This document shows positions 1-10,486 of a stretch of DNA of 64,000 nucleotides, piece by piece (position 1 is the stretch's first letter; each line of letters starts with the position of its first letter). The notes under the pieces are model-generated. The model saw only the letters and a list, made by a program, of their open reading frames with translations, ran no database searches and had not been told where the DNA came from. This DNA comes from Amycolatopsis saalfeldensis. GTDB taxonomy: Bacteria > Actinomycetota > Actinomycetes > Mycobacteriales > Pseudonocardiaceae. The stretch lies in assembly GCF_900110575.1 (NCBI RefSeq), contig NZ_FOEF01000006.1, forward strand, positions 124,001-188,000. The letters are read 5' to 3'. The position numbers were made by a program, and so were the translations under genes.

Positions 1-235
1 GGCCCTTGTACCCGTAGGCGATGCCGAGCAGTTCGTCGTCGGCGTCGAGGGCGGCCATGCAGCGCCAGCCCGCGCGCAACGCGTGCGTCAGCCACATCGG
101 CGCGCGCTGCTCGGCGGTGCCGTCCGGGTAGCGCATCGCGGTCACGTAGATGGCCAGCGCTTCGGGCAGGCGCGCGCGGAACTCGTCCGCGGAAAGCTGG
201 ACGTAACGGAAGCACCCGGAGGACGTCGCGGTCAC
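1..235 (-). CDS. GNAT-like N-acetyltransferase, N-terminal fragment
   Basis: Only the first 78 residues lie in the window; the gene runs off the left edge on the minus strand. From a GTG at 235 the frame reads without interruption. It includes YVTAMRYP near residue 28 and ends with ALDADDELLGIAYGYKG, which resembles the start of small actinobacterial GNAT acetyltransferases. The acetyl-CoA binding motif would lie outside the window, so the family call rests on overall resemblance. The GTG shares four bases (GTGA) with the stop of the upstream YbaK-type gene, which implies translational coupling. The substrate is unknown. Confidence 0.6.
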   Translation of the reverse strand, partial: MTATSSGCFRYVQLSADEFRARLPEALAIYVTAMRYPDGTAEQRAPMWLTHALRAGWRCMAALDADDELLGIAYGYKG

Positions 236-756
236 GATCGGTCATCCTTCTCTTCGCCCGCCAGCTCGCCGGCGGTGGCCCCGGTCAGCTCCGCCAGGCC
301 GTCGAAGGTCGTCGGGAAGACCGACTTCGGGTGTCCGGCCGCGGCCCACACCACGTCGTAGGCGCGCAACGCCGTGTCCACGAGCGTCACCAGTTTCGCC
401 GGGTGGCCGACGGGCGCGACGCCGCCGATGGGCTGACCGGTGTGCTCGCGGACGAAGGCCGCGTCGGCCTTGCCGACGTCGGTGAGGCCGGAGAGCTCGG
501 CCAGCCGGGCCGGGTCGGCGCGGTGGGCGCCCGAGGTGAGGGCGAGCAGCGCCGTCTCCGCGCCGTCGGCGGTGCGGGCGCGGAAGACGAGGCTGTTGGC
601 GATGGCGCCGACCGGGACGCCGAGTGCTTCCGCGGCCTGCGCGGCGGTGCGGACTTCGGCGGGCAGCACGCGTACGCCGTCGGCGGCGGCCTGCTGGCCC
701 GCCTCGGCCAGCACGGCTGTGACCTTGGCGACGGCGGGATGGTCGAGCGAGCTCAT
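232..756 (-). CDS. YbaK/EbsC-type aminoacyl-tRNA deacylase
   Basis: A 174-residue protein that looks like a complete single-domain YbaK/ProX editing protein. Recognisable blocks are LGVPVGAIANSLVF (about residues 45-58), LTSGAHRADPARLAEL and GQPIGGVAPVGHP, the conserved GG-x-x-P-x-G-H segment of the family. Members hydrolyse mischarged aminoacyl-tRNAs such as Cys-tRNA(Pro) in the cytoplasm. The ATG at 756 is preferred because the frame further upstream lacks family similarity and enters the promoter region of the divergent gene. It heads a two-gene unit with the overlapping GNAT gene. The exact tRNA substrate cannot be read from sequence. Confidence 0.85.
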   Translation of the reverse strand: MSSLDHPAVAKVTAVLAEAGQQAAADGVRVLPAEVRTAAQAAEALGVPVGAIANSLVFRARTADGAETALLALTSGAHRADPARLAELSGLTDVGKADAAFVREHTGQPIGGVAPVGHPAKLVTLVDTALRAYDVVWAAAGHPKSVFPTTFDGLAELTGATAGELAGEEKDDRS

Positions 757-821
757 GCGGTTATGAGACCACGCCACCGGCACCGTGTCCCGCGCCACGC
801 CCCCGGAATCCACCGGCGGGG

Positions 822-876
822 TTGAGCGAACGCGGCACCTGGGGTTACTCTGGAAATCGTTCGAACAGACGTTCGA
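822..876 (+). promoter_or_regulatory. Promoter with LexA SOS box upstream of the HEPN gene
   Basis: TCGAACAGACGTTCGA at 861-876 is a perfect TCGAAC-N4-GTTCGA palindrome, the actinobacterial LexA site. Upstream on the plus strand, TTGAGC (822-827) and TACTCT (846-851) are separated by 18 bases and could be -35/-10 elements. The SOS box would then cover the transcription start, the usual repressing position. The nearest plus-strand gene is the HEPN-like gene starting at 980. The box is also about 105 bases upstream of the divergent YbaK-type gene, so an effect on both is possible. Confidence 0.75.
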
Positions 877-979
877 CAACTGGTGAGCGCGCACCGGCCG
901 GTGCCCGGCGCGAGGGCGGGGGAAGCGCCTCCGCTCCGGGCACCGGGCCGGGGCTCACCCGAGCAGGAGGAGGGTTGTC

Positions 980-1444
980 ATGTCCGTCTCGGTCGTGTCC
1001 CCCGCGGACCCCGGGCAGCCGCAGCTGCCCCTGTCGCTGCGGCCGCCCGCGCCGCCGGCCGCGGTCGCCCTGCTCGCCCAGGCCAAGCGCGGGCTCGCCG
1101 AAGCCGAGCGCGAGCGCGACCCGGCGGAACGATTCATCGGGGCTTATCTGTCCGCGCTGCGCGGCGCCGCGGCAGTGCTCGCCGCGCGTGGCCGCCCGGG
1201 CCGCGGACGCTCCCGCCCGGCCAGCGGCTGGGTGCTGCTCGACGTCGTCGCGCCCGAACTCCGTGAGTGGTCGGCGTTCTTCGCGGCCAACTCGGCCACT
1301 CGCGCCGCCGCGGAAGCCGGCATCACCGGCCGGGTCACCGCCGAGTCGGCGGCGGACCTGTTACGCGCCACATCGCTGTTCCTCGAGGTCGTCCGCCGTG
1401 TCGTGCACGGAGAGCCTGTCACCGGCGAAGCCCATGTCGCGTGA
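980..1444 (+). CDS. SAV_6107-type HEPN-domain protein
   Basis: A 154-residue, mostly helical protein resembling the actinobacterial SAV_6107 HEPN family. The conserved-looking core runs from ALLAQAKRGLAEAE (about residue 31) through RFIGAYLSALRGAAA to LLRATSLFLEVVRRVVHGE near the C-terminus. A strong ribosome site (AGGAGGAGGG, 965-974) sits 5 bases before the ATG. HEPN domains often act in toxin or defence RNases through an R-x(4-6)-H motif. I see only RRVVH, which is too tightly spaced, so catalysis is doubtful. The gene lies behind a perfect SOS box and overlaps the next gene by 11 bases. The biochemical role is unknown. Confidence 0.75.
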   Translation: MSVSVVSPADPGQPQLPLSLRPPAPPAAVALLAQAKRGLAEAERERDPAERFIGAYLSALRGAAAVLAARGRPGRGRSRPASGWVLLDVVAPELREWSAFFAANSATRAAAEAGITGRVTAESAADLLRATSLFLEVVRRVVHGEPVTGEAHVA

Positions 1445-2201
1445 GCTCGGTCCGGTCGACCACGGCCGGTTGCTCGAAGCCCTCGGGATCGAGGCGAGGG
1501 TGCTCGGGGAGGTGGCCCACGCGGCGTCGCCCGACAGCCCGGTGCCCACCGCGCCGGGCTGGACGCTGAGCGAGCTGCTCCGGCACGTCGGCAGCATCTA
1601 CCGGCTCGCGCTGGGCTGGATGGAGGAAGGGCGCCGTCCCACCCACTGGCAGCGCGGCCCCCTGCCGGGCGAGCCGGTGGCCGGGTACTTCGACGCCGGC
1701 CGGGAGGCGCTGCTGGCCGAACTGGCCGCGCACGACCCGGCCGCGCGCGCGTCCACCTGGTGGCCCGCGGACCCGACCTACGGCTTCTGGATCCGCCGCA
1801 TGCTGCACGAGACCCTGATCCACCGGTTCGACGCCGAGCGCGCGGCAGATGTCGAGCACGCCACGGTCCCGGAAGACCTGGCCGCCGACGGCGTCGACGA
1901 GGTGCTCACCCTGTACTTCGACCAGAAGCTCGCCACCATGGGCCTGGCCGGCACCCGCCACGGCACGGTGGGGATCCGCACCGGCGGGCACAGCTGGATC
2001 GCCCGCGCGGGCCCCGACGAGACGACCGCCTGGCGCTGTTCCGTCGAGGAGGCCGCCGCCGCGGACGAACTGGTCGAAGCCGAAGCGTCAAGGGTCTACC
2101 TGTGGCTCTGGGGCCGCGCGGCCCCGACCGCCGTCACCGTCACCGGCGGCCACGACCTGGCCGCCCAGGTCTGGGCCCTCCTGCGGCTCGCCACCCGCTG
2201 A
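1434..2201 (+). CDS. Maleylpyruvate isomerase family mycothiol-dependent enzyme
   Basis: A 255-residue protein of the mycothiol-dependent maleylpyruvate isomerase family (DinB-like four-helix domain plus C-terminal domain). Typical blocks are PGWTLSELLRHVGSIYR (about residues 42-58), the metal-site histidines in ELLRHVG and MLHETLIHRFDAE, and the C-terminal VYLWLWGR. Such enzymes use mycothiol as thiol cofactor, which supports an actinobacterial host. The start ATG at 1434 overlaps the HEPN gene by 11 bases, so the two are probably cotranscribed and may share SOS control. The substrate is not predictable; many family members are generic detoxification enzymes. Confidence 0.85.
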   Translation: MSRELGPVDHGRLLEALGIEARVLGEVAHAASPDSPVPTAPGWTLSELLRHVGSIYRLALGWMEEGRRPTHWQRGPLPGEPVAGYFDAGREALLAELAAHDPAARASTWWPADPTYGFWIRRMLHETLIHRFDAERAADVEHATVPEDLAADGVDEVLTLYFDQKLATMGLAGTRHGTVGIRTGGHSWIARAGPDETTAWRCSVEEAAAADELVEAEASRVYLWLWGRAAPTAVTVTGGHDLAAQVWALLRLATR

Positions 2202-2351
2202 ACCGGAAAGTGGGGAAGCTTTCCCGGTTCCACCGCCGGCGGCTTGTGTGTCGGCAGCTTCTGCGCCGGCAGCGACCCCGCCGCCGGCACCCGCCGCCGA
2301 ACCCTCAGCCGAACCCGCCTTGACAGCGGTTTCTGTCGGTACCCGCCGCTA

Positions 2352-3836
<1,485 letters not shown>

Positions 3837-3862
3837 TTACAACCACCGGGGACCGTGGGGGC

Positions 3863-4945
3863 ATGGAAACCTTCCGAGCCCGGCCGAACCGCACGCCGCT
3901 GGTGGCGGAGCTGCCGCCCGAGGAGCCGACCGCGTCCGCGTGGCGCGTCCGGGTCCGGATGGACGACCGGCCCGGCACGCTCGCGCGCCTCGCCATCCGC
4001 CTGGCCGACCTCGAGTGCAACATCCTGGGCCTCACCGTGCTCCCGGTGCCCGGCGGCGTGCTCGACGAGATCGTGCTGCGGCCCGCCACCGGCCTGCCCA
4101 AGGATGTCCTGGCGGAGGCCATCCGCGGTGAGGGCTGCGAGTGCTCCGGCATCGTCGATGCCGACGTCCGCGAGTTGCGCGATACGGCGTCGTCCGCGTT
4201 GTCGGCGGCCCGCCGCGCGGTCGACGACCCCGAGCGCCTCGCCGAAGTGCTCCGTGACGTGCTCGCCGCCGACCTCGTCACGCGGGTCCCGGCGCCGGAG
4301 GGCAACCCGGGCCGCACCGAGAGCGGCCACCGCGCGGTTTTCCCGCTCGACGCGGAAACCGTCCTCGTCGCACGCCGCCGCTGGGCGCCGTTCGTGGAGC
4401 TGGAGCTGACCCGCGCGGCCGCGTTGATCACGCTGCTGGCGGCCGCGCAGCACAACGTCTCGGGCGCGGTCGTGCTGGACCGCCCGGACGGCGCCGCCGT
4501 CGTCCTCCGCCCCGGCACCCCCCGTGACGTCGACGCTGTTTCCGAGCTGCACCAGCGTTGTTCGATGAAAACGCTGTTCCGGCGCTACCACACCGGCGTC
4601 CGCACGGTGCCGCGCAGATGGCTCCACAAACTGCTGACGCCCCCGCGCGGTTCGAGCGTTCTCGCGGTCTGCGGCCGCGAGGTCATCGGCCTGGGACAGC
4701 TGATCCCGCAACCGGACGGCACCGCGGAAGTCTCACTGCTGGTGGAGGACGCCTGGCAGGGCCAGGGCATCGGCACGGCTTTGCTGGCCCGGGTCGCCGT
4801 CCTGGCCACTGCCGCGGGCCACGCGGAACTCACCGCCGTCTGCCTTCCCGGCGACGACACGATGCTCCGGACCGCCACTCGCGCCGGCCTCCGCGCCGAA
4901 CGCTCCACCACGGACACCTCGGCCCTGCGCTTCTTCCCGCGCTGA
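3863..4945 (+). CDS. ACT-domain/GNAT fusion acetyltransferase
   Basis: A 360-residue protein with an N-terminal ACT domain (about residues 26-100; RVRMDDRPGTLARLAIRLAD, ECNILGLTVLPV) and a C-terminal GNAT domain (about 215-358; LRPGTPRDVDAVSELHQR, the acetyl-CoA motif QGQGIGTALLARV). The central part (about 110-210) is a linker of unknown fold. Actinobacteria are known to have such fusions as amino-acid-sensing protein lysine acetyltransferases, where amino-acid binding to ACT tunes the GNAT activity. That function is inferred from architecture; which amino acid is sensed is not visible. The ATG at 3863 is the first start before the conserved N-terminus. The gene is monocistronic, with the oppositely oriented def downstream. 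Confidence 0.85.
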   Translation: METFRARPNRTPLVAELPPEEPTASAWRVRVRMDDRPGTLARLAIRLADLECNILGLTVLPVPGGVLDEIVLRPATGLPKDVLAEAIRGEGCECSGIVDADVRELRDTASSALSAARRAVDDPERLAEVLRDVLAADLVTRVPAPEGNPGRTESGHRAVFPLDAETVLVARRRWAPFVELELTRAAALITLLAAAQHNVSGAVVLDRPDGAAVVLRPGTPRDVDAVSELHQRCSMKTLFRRYHTGVRTVPRRWLHKLLTPPRGSSVLAVCGREVIGLGQLIPQPDGTAEVSLLVEDAWQGQGIGTALLARVAVLATAAGHAELTAVCLPGDDTMLRTATRAGLRAERSTTDTSALRFFPR

Positions 4946-4993
4946 ACCGAAACGCCGGCGGTGGTCAGGCTGGGCGGACCGGCGGCCGCCGGA

Positions 4994-5494
4994 TCAGCGG
5001 TTCCAGAACCAGTCCTTGCCGCGGGCTTCGCGGAGGGCCTGCTTCTTGTGATCGGACGCGAGACGGTCCAGGTAGAGCTTGCCGTCGAGGTGGTCGGTCT
5101 CGTGCTGGAGGCACTGGGCGAGCACGTCGACGCCCTCGACTTCGATCGGCTCGTTGCGGAGGTCGACGCCCCGGACCACAGCGTGCTTCGCGCGCACCGT
5201 GGGGAACCACAGCTCCGGCACGGACAAGCAGCCTTCGCCGATCTCGTGCGTCTCCTCCGAAAGCGAGACGATCTCGGGATTGATCACGTAGCCCGTCAGG
5301 CCGCCGACGTCGTAGCTGAACACCCGCAGGCCCACGCCGATCTGCGGCGCCGCGAGCCCGGCCCGGCCCTCCGGCTCGACCGAGTCCAGCAGGTCCTTCA
5401 CCAGCGCTTCGATCTTCTTGTCGAAGGTGGTGACGGGATCGCAGACCGTCTTCAGCACCGGGTCACCGAAGTAGCGCAGTTCGCGCATCGCCAT
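4994..5494 (-). CDS. def: Peptide deformylase
   Basis: A 166-residue peptide deformylase that removes the formyl group from nascent N-terminal formyl-methionine. All three family motifs are present: GLAAPQIG (motif 1), EGCLSVP (motif 2, with the metal-binding Cys) and QHETDHLDG (motif 3, the two metal-binding His and catalytic Glu). The ATG at 5494 has AAGGAC nine bases upstream; an in-frame ATG two codons later is an alternative. It stands alone, 56 bases downstream of the lhr stop. Length is close to the family norm. Many actinobacteria carry more than one def paralogue. Confidence 0.95.
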   Translation of the reverse strand: MAMRELRYFGDPVLKTVCDPVTTFDKKIEALVKDLLDSVEPEGRAGLAAPQIGVGLRVFSYDVGGLTGYVINPEIVSLSEETHEIGEGCLSVPELWFPTVRAKHAVVRGVDLRNEPIEVEGVDVLAQCLQHETDHLDGKLYLDRLASDHKKQALREARGKDWFWNR

Positions 5495-5550
5495 GATCGA
5501 AACGTCCTTATGTCACCGAGTGTCCGCGGAAAGTCTAGTGACCACGGTGC

Positions 5551-8500
5551 TCACGCCCGTAGCCGCAGGCCCTTCGGCGTCGCGCGGAACCCGGCCTCCT
5601 GCAGGATGTCCGCGAGTTCGGACGTCAGCGCGTGCTCCCCGTCGGCCCGCTGCACGGCGAGCTGCCCGAGCCAGCCTTCCCGCACCGCGGTGGACAACGC
5701 CGCCGCGGCCTGCTGCAACGCCGCCCGCTCCTCGGTGAAACTCAGCAGCGACTTGCCACCTCGCTCGACGTACAACGCCGGCACCCCGTCGACCAGCACC
5801 GCCAGCGCCCCGGCCTTCCGTGCCGGCCGGTGCTTCGTGTCGCCCGTCGCGGCCGGCCAGGACAACGCCGCACCGTACGGCTGCGCCGGGTCCGCCGCGG
5901 CCAGCACCACCGCACTGCCGGTCTGGCCCGGCCGGCCCCCGGAGAGATCGGTCTGGGGGCCGGACACCGCGCGGAGCCGGTCGACCGCGCCCTTCGCCGC
6001 GAACTGCGCCGCGCCGAGGCCTTCGACGACGTAACCGCGCACGACCTGGCCGGCGTCCTCCATGCCGCGCAGCACCTTGTAGATCCCCGAAAACCCGCCC
6101 GTGACGCGTTCGGTGTCGAGGGCACCGCGGGTGAGCACCCCGTGGCGTTCCAGGAACGCTTCGGTGCGCGCGTGCGCCCGGCGGGTCGGGTCCGTCTCAC
6201 GGGGTGGGGTGAGGGCCCAGCGCCCGGCGACCGTCGGCGGCCCGCTCCGCGACGGCATCGCCGGACGGCCCGCCCGCATCCGCGCGTACCGCCCGCGCGG
6301 CGCCTGCCGCCGGGGCTTGTGCGCGCCGTGCCCGGCGACCTGCGCACGCAGCGGCCCCAAGGTGTCACCGGTGACCAGCCCGGCCCAGACCAGGTCCCAC
6401 AACGCGGCGACGACCGCCCCGTCTTCCGGCGGCGCCTCCAGTTGCGGCGTGGCCCGGTCCACCAGCTGGCGGAAGAACAGCGCCCCACCGTCCAAAGCGG
6501 ACACGATGGCCTCGTGCAGCGGGCTCGACGGCGGATCCTCTTCCACCTCCGGCAGCAGCAGGTCCGCGACGTCGGACGGCGCCAGCGCCAGCCAGCCGTC
6601 GCCGCCCGCCAGCGCCCCGCAGCCCGCCCAGGTGACCTCGCCCGCCGTGGTCAGCTCGTCGAGCAGTGCGGGGGAGTACCCCGGCAGCCGGCTCGGCAGG
6701 ATCAGCGACTCGACCGCGCTGGCCGGCAACGGCGCGCCCGCCAGCTGTTCCACCACCGACAGCACGTCGTCGGCCGTGGGCGCCGACCGCAGCCGGCCGC
6801 CGATTCCGTGCCACGCCGGCAGGAACCGGCCCAGCGCCGCCGGCTCCACGGGCTCGACCTCCGCCCGGAGCCGCGCCAGCGACGCCCGCCGCAGCCGCCG
6901 CAGCACCGCCGAATCGCAGTACTCGACACCGACGCCGTGCGTCTCCGGGTGCCCGACCGGGCTCAGCTCCCCGCGCACCAGCCTGCCCTGCCCGGTCAGC
7001 CGGTCGAGCACGCCGACCACCACCGCCGAGCCCAGCCCGAACCGCGCGGCCGCCGCCGACGCCGGGAACGGCGCGCGAATCCGCGCATACCGCGAAAGCA
7101 GGTCGCCGAGCGGGTCCTCCACCGGTTCCGTGAACGCCTCGGGCACGCCCACCGGCAGCGCCACGCCCAGCGCGTCGCGCACCCGGCCCGCGTCCTCGAT
7201 CGCGAGGTATCGCTCCTCGCCGGCGATCCGCACCCGGATGGCCCGCCGCGCGGATTCCAGCTCCGCCAGCCACTCCGGCCGGATCCCGCGCTCACCAGCC
7301 TCCACTGTGGACAGATCGCCGAGGAACCGCAGCAGGTCGGCCGCGTCCTCGGCCGACCGCGCGTGGCGCTCGGGATCGAGCCGCTGCAGCGACCGCTCCA
7401 CTTCGCGCACCGCGTCCGGGTCGAGCAGCTCTCGGATAGCCTCCGTGCCCAGCAGTTCGGCGAGCAGCGTGGAGTCCAGCGACAGCGCCGCCGCCCGCCG
7501 CTCGGCCAGCGGCGCATCGGTCTCGTACAGGAACATCCCGACGTAGCCGAACAGCAGGCTGCGCGCGAACGGCGAGGCCGACGGCGTCTCGACCTCCACC
7601 AGCCGCACCTTGCGCGACCGGACATCGGCCATCAGCTCCCGCAGCCCGCCCACGTCGTAGACGTCCTGCAGGACTTCCCGCATTGCTTCGAGCACCACGG
7701 GGAACCGCTCGTACTTCGACGCCACCGACAGCAGTTGCGAGGCCCGCTGCCGCTGCTGCCACAACGGCGTCCGGCGCCTCGGGTCCCGCCGCGGCAGCAG
7801 CAGCGACCGCGCCGCGCACTCCCGGAACCGGGCGGCGAACACCGCCGAGCCGCCGACCTCCGCGACGATCAGCTGCTCGACCTCTTCCGGGTCCAGCAGC
7901 ACATCGTCGGCGCCGATGGTCACCTCGGCGCCGTCGGCATCGAGCGCGTCCGGCAGCCGCAGCACGATGCCGTCGTCGGAGTGCGCCACCTGCGCGTCCA
8001 CCCCGCGGTTCTCCCGAAGCCGGGCCGCGATGGCCAGCGCCCACGGCGCGTTCACCTGCGCCCCGAACGGCGAGTGCACCACGATCCGCCAGTCGCCCAG
8101 CTCGTCGCGGTAGCGCTCGAGCAGGATCGTGCGGTCGTTCGGCACGTGCCGGGTCGCCGACTTCTGCTCCTCCAGGTATGCCAGCAGGTTGTCGCACGCC
8201 CGCTGGTCGAGCCCGGCCGCCGCGGCCCGCGCCCTGGCCGCCTCGGTGTCCGATGTGGACAGCTCGCGGACGAAGGCGCCCAGCGCCCGCCCCAGCTCCA
8301 GCGGCCGCCCGGCCGCGTCGCCCTTCCAGAACGGCATCCGCGCGGGCTCCCCCGGAGCGGGCACCACGAGCACGCGGTCGTGCGTGATTTCGGTGATCCG
8401 CCACGAGGACGTGCCCAGCAGGATGGTGTCGCCGACCCGCGACTCGTACACCATCTCCTCGTCGAATTCGCCGACCCGCGAGCCGGGCTTGCCGTCCGCG

Positions 8501-10218
8501 CCCGGGGTCATCACGGTGAACAGCCCGCGGTCGGGGATCGTGCCGCCGGAGGTGACCGCCAGCCGCTGCGAGCCCGGCCGGCCGCGCAGCTCGTCGGCGA
8601 CGCGGTCCCAGGTGATCCGCGCGCGCAGCTCGCCGAACTCCTCGCTCGGGTACCGGCCGGCGAGCATGTCCAGCACCGCGTGCAGCGCGTCGTCCGGCAG
8701 CGCGGCGAACGGCGCCGCCCGCCGCACCAGCGCCGCGACGCCGGCCACCGTCCACGGCTCCAGCGCCACCATCGCGACCACGTGCTGGGCCAGCACGTCG
8801 AGCGGGTTGCGCGGGTACCGCACGGCCTCGATCGCGCCGGCCGCCATCCGCTCCGCGACCACCGCGCACGAGACCAGGTCGCCCCGGAACTTCGGGAACA
8901 TCACCCCCGACGACACCGCGCCCACCTGGTGCCCGGCCCGGCCGACCCGCTGCAGCCCGGACGCGACCGTCGGCGGGGCCTCGATCTGCACGACCAGGTC
9001 GACCGCGCCCATGTCGATGCCCAGCTCCAGCGACGAGGTCGCCACCACACACGGCAGCCGCCCGGACTTCAGGTCCTCTTCGACGTGGGTGCGCTGCTCC
9101 CGCGACATGGACCCGTGGTGCGCCCGCGCGACCACCGGCGCCGCGCCCGTGGCCAGCCCGGACTGCCCGATCGCCTCGGCCGGGAACGCGTCTTCGGCGC
9201 GCAGCCCGGTCTGCTCGGCCGCCAGCTCGTTGAGCCGGGCGGTGAGCCGCTCGGTCAGCCGCCGGGAGTTGGCGAACACGATGGTCGAGCGGTGTGCCCG
9301 GACCAGCTCCAGCACCCGCTCCTCGACGGCGGGCCAGATCGACGGCCGCTTCACCGCGGCCCCCGCGATCTCCTCCTGGGTGCCGATGCCGCCTTCCGAC
9401 GGCAATTCGGACAGCGAGGTCAGGTCGTCCAGCCGCTCCATCGGCGAGGGCGCCGGCCCGTCGAGGTTCGCCATGTCCTCGACCGGCACCTCGACCCGCA
9501 CCTCGATCGTCTTCGCGAGCTTCGGCTGCACCACCCTGACCGGGCGCCCGCCCGCGAGGAACGCGCTCACCTCGTCGACCGGCCGGACGGTCGCGGACAG
9601 CCCGATCCGCTGCGCCGGCTTGGGCAGCAGCGCGTCGAGCCGTTCCAGCGACAGCGCCAGGTGCGCGCCGCGCTTGCTGCCCGCGACCGCGTGCACCTCG
9701 TCGACGATCACCGTCTCGACCCCCGTCAGCGACTCGCGCGCCGACGAGGTGAGGATCAGGAACAGCGACTCCGGCGTGGTCACCAGCACGTCCGGCGGTG
9801 TCTTGCCGAACGACCGGCGCTCGGCCGCCGTGGTGTCGCCGGTGCGCATGCCGACCTCGATCCCCGGCACCGGCAGCCCCAGCCGCCGCGACGCCTGCGA
9901 GATCCCGGCGAGCGGCGCGCGCAGGTTTCGCTGGACGTCGACCGCCAGCGCCTTGAGCGGCGAGACGTACAGGATCCGGCAGCGCTTGCGCGGCTCGGCC
10001 GGCGGCGGCTCCACCGACAGCCGGTCCAGCGCCCAGAGGAACGCGGACAGCGTCTTGCCGGACCCGGTGGGTGCGACGACCAGGGCGTGTTCCCCGGCAT
10101 GCGCGGCCCGCCAGGCCCCTGCCTGCGCCGCGGTGGGTGCGGCGAAGGCCCCGGCGAACCACGTACGGGTCGCGGGGGAGAAGAGGTCCAACACGTCTGC
10201 TGCCACGTTCCCCATCAT
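5551..10218 (-). CDS. lhr: Lhr-family superfamily 2 ATP-dependent helicase
   Basis: A 1555-residue helicase of the large Lhr type (full-length bacterial Lhr proteins are about 1500 residues). Motif I VAPTGSGKT and motif II VDEVH (DEVH box) lie in the first 200 residues. ATSSLELGIDMG and QRVGRAGH mark the second RecA lobe, followed by winged-helix and the long C-terminal Lhr-Core regions. Lhr unwinds RNA:DNA hybrids and branched DNA and belongs to the mycobacterial DNA-damage response. The chosen ATG (10218, followed directly by another at 10215) has GGGGG eight bases upstream. A TTG six codons earlier extends the frame but is less plausible. It is divergent from the Hsp70-like gene. Confidence 0.95.
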   Translation of the reverse strand: MMGNVAADVLDLFSPATRTWFAGAFAAPTAAQAGAWRAAHAGEHALVVAPTGSGKTLSAFLWALDRLSVEPPPAEPRKRCRILYVSPLKALAVDVQRNLRAPLAGISQASRRLGLPVPGIEVGMRTGDTTAAERRSFGKTPPDVLVTTPESLFLILTSSARESLTGVETVIVDEVHAVAGSKRGAHLALSLERLDALLPKPAQRIGLSATVRPVDEVSAFLAGGRPVRVVQPKLAKTIEVRVEVPVEDMANLDGPAPSPMERLDDLTSLSELPSEGGIGTQEEIAGAAVKRPSIWPAVEERVLELVRAHRSTIVFANSRRLTERLTARLNELAAEQTGLRAEDAFPAEAIGQSGLATGAAPVVARAHHGSMSREQRTHVEEDLKSGRLPCVVATSSLELGIDMGAVDLVVQIEAPPTVASGLQRVGRAGHQVGAVSSGVMFPKFRGDLVSCAVVAERMAAGAIEAVRYPRNPLDVLAQHVVAMVALEPWTVAGVAALVRRAAPFAALPDDALHAVLDMLAGRYPSEEFGELRARITWDRVADELRGRPGSQRLAVTSGGTIPDRGLFTVMTPGADGKPGSRVGEFDEEMVYESRVGDTILLGTSSWRITEITHDRVLVVPAPGEPARMPFWKGDAAGRPLELGRALGAFVRELSTSDTEAARARAAAAGLDQRACDNLLAYLEEQKSATRHVPNDRTILLERYRDELGDWRIVVHSPFGAQVNAPWALAIAARLRENRGVDAQVAHSDDGIVLRLPDALDADGAEVTIGADDVLLDPEEVEQLIVAEVGGSAVFAARFRECAARSLLLPRRDPRRRTPLWQQRQRASQLLSVASKYERFPVVLEAMREVLQDVYDVGGLRELMADVRSRKVRLVEVETPSASPFARSLLFGYVGMFLYETDAPLAERRAAALSLDSTLLAELLGTEAIRELLDPDAVREVERSLQRLDPERHARSAEDAADLLRFLGDLSTVEAGERGIRPEWLAELESARRAIRVRIAGEERYLAIEDAGRVRDALGVALPVGVPEAFTEPVEDPLGDLLSRYARIRAPFPASAAAARFGLGSAVVVGVLDRLTGQGRLVRGELSPVGHPETHGVGVEYCDSAVLRRLRRASLARLRAEVEPVEPAALGRFLPAWHGIGGRLRSAPTADDVLSVVEQLAGAPLPASAVESLILPSRLPGYSPALLDELTTAGEVTWAGCGALAGGDGWLALAPSDVADLLLPEVEEDPPSSPLHEAIVSALDGGALFFRQLVDRATPQLEAPPEDGAVVAALWDLVWAGLVTGDTLGPLRAQVAGHGAHKPRRQAPRGRYARMRAGRPAMPSRSGPPTVAGRWALTPPRETDPTRRAHARTEAFLERHGVLTRGALDTERVTGGFSGIYKVLRGMEDAGQVVRGYVVEGLGAAQFAAKGAVDRLRAVSGPQTDLSGGRPGQTGSAVVLAAADPAQPYGAALSWPAATGDTKHRPARKAGALAVLVDGVPALYVERGGKSLLSFTEERAALQQAAAALSTAVREGWLGQLAVQRADGEHALTSELADILQEAGFRATPKGLRLRA

Positions 10219-10486
10219 GCGCGGCACCCCCGACAATTTCGGTCCCGGCCGCCGCCGGGGCCGGTCCGCTCAGAGCGAACGGCCGATGATAACGCCTGGT
10301 CGAGGCGGTGCCGGAGGGATGCGGCCGCACCCGATCAGGCTGTCCGCACGAGCTGCCGCGGTGGCGAGACGGTGGGTCCCGTCACGTTCGCCCATCGAGG
10401 GGGAGCGAGTTTCGCGGGTCCGCACGCACGGTGACCGCCCGCGTGGGAGCATCACCGCCAGCGCCGCTACGTCGAGGGGAAGTGCT

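Noticed and set aside
822..1433. N-terminal extension of the mycothiol-dependent enzyme
   Set aside because: It overlaps the HEPN gene in another frame and is Arg/Pro/Ser-rich; family similarity begins at the ATG at 1434.
7305..7314. DnaA-box-like CTGTGGACAG inside lhr, with similar strings in other genes
   Set aside because: These arise from common codon pairs (for example ACT-GTG-GAC) in coding DNA and are isolated, unlike the intergenic pair before nrdR.
5632..10434. A 1600-codon open frame on the plus strand opposite lhr
   Set aside because: Composition is Arg/Pro/Gln-rich without domains; it is the antisense shadow of the high-GC lhr gene.
8129..10486. Long upstream extension of the Hsp70-like gene
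   Set aside because: The extension runs antisense through lhr and lacks domain sequence; the GTG at 10487 has a good ribosome site and starts the ATPase fold.
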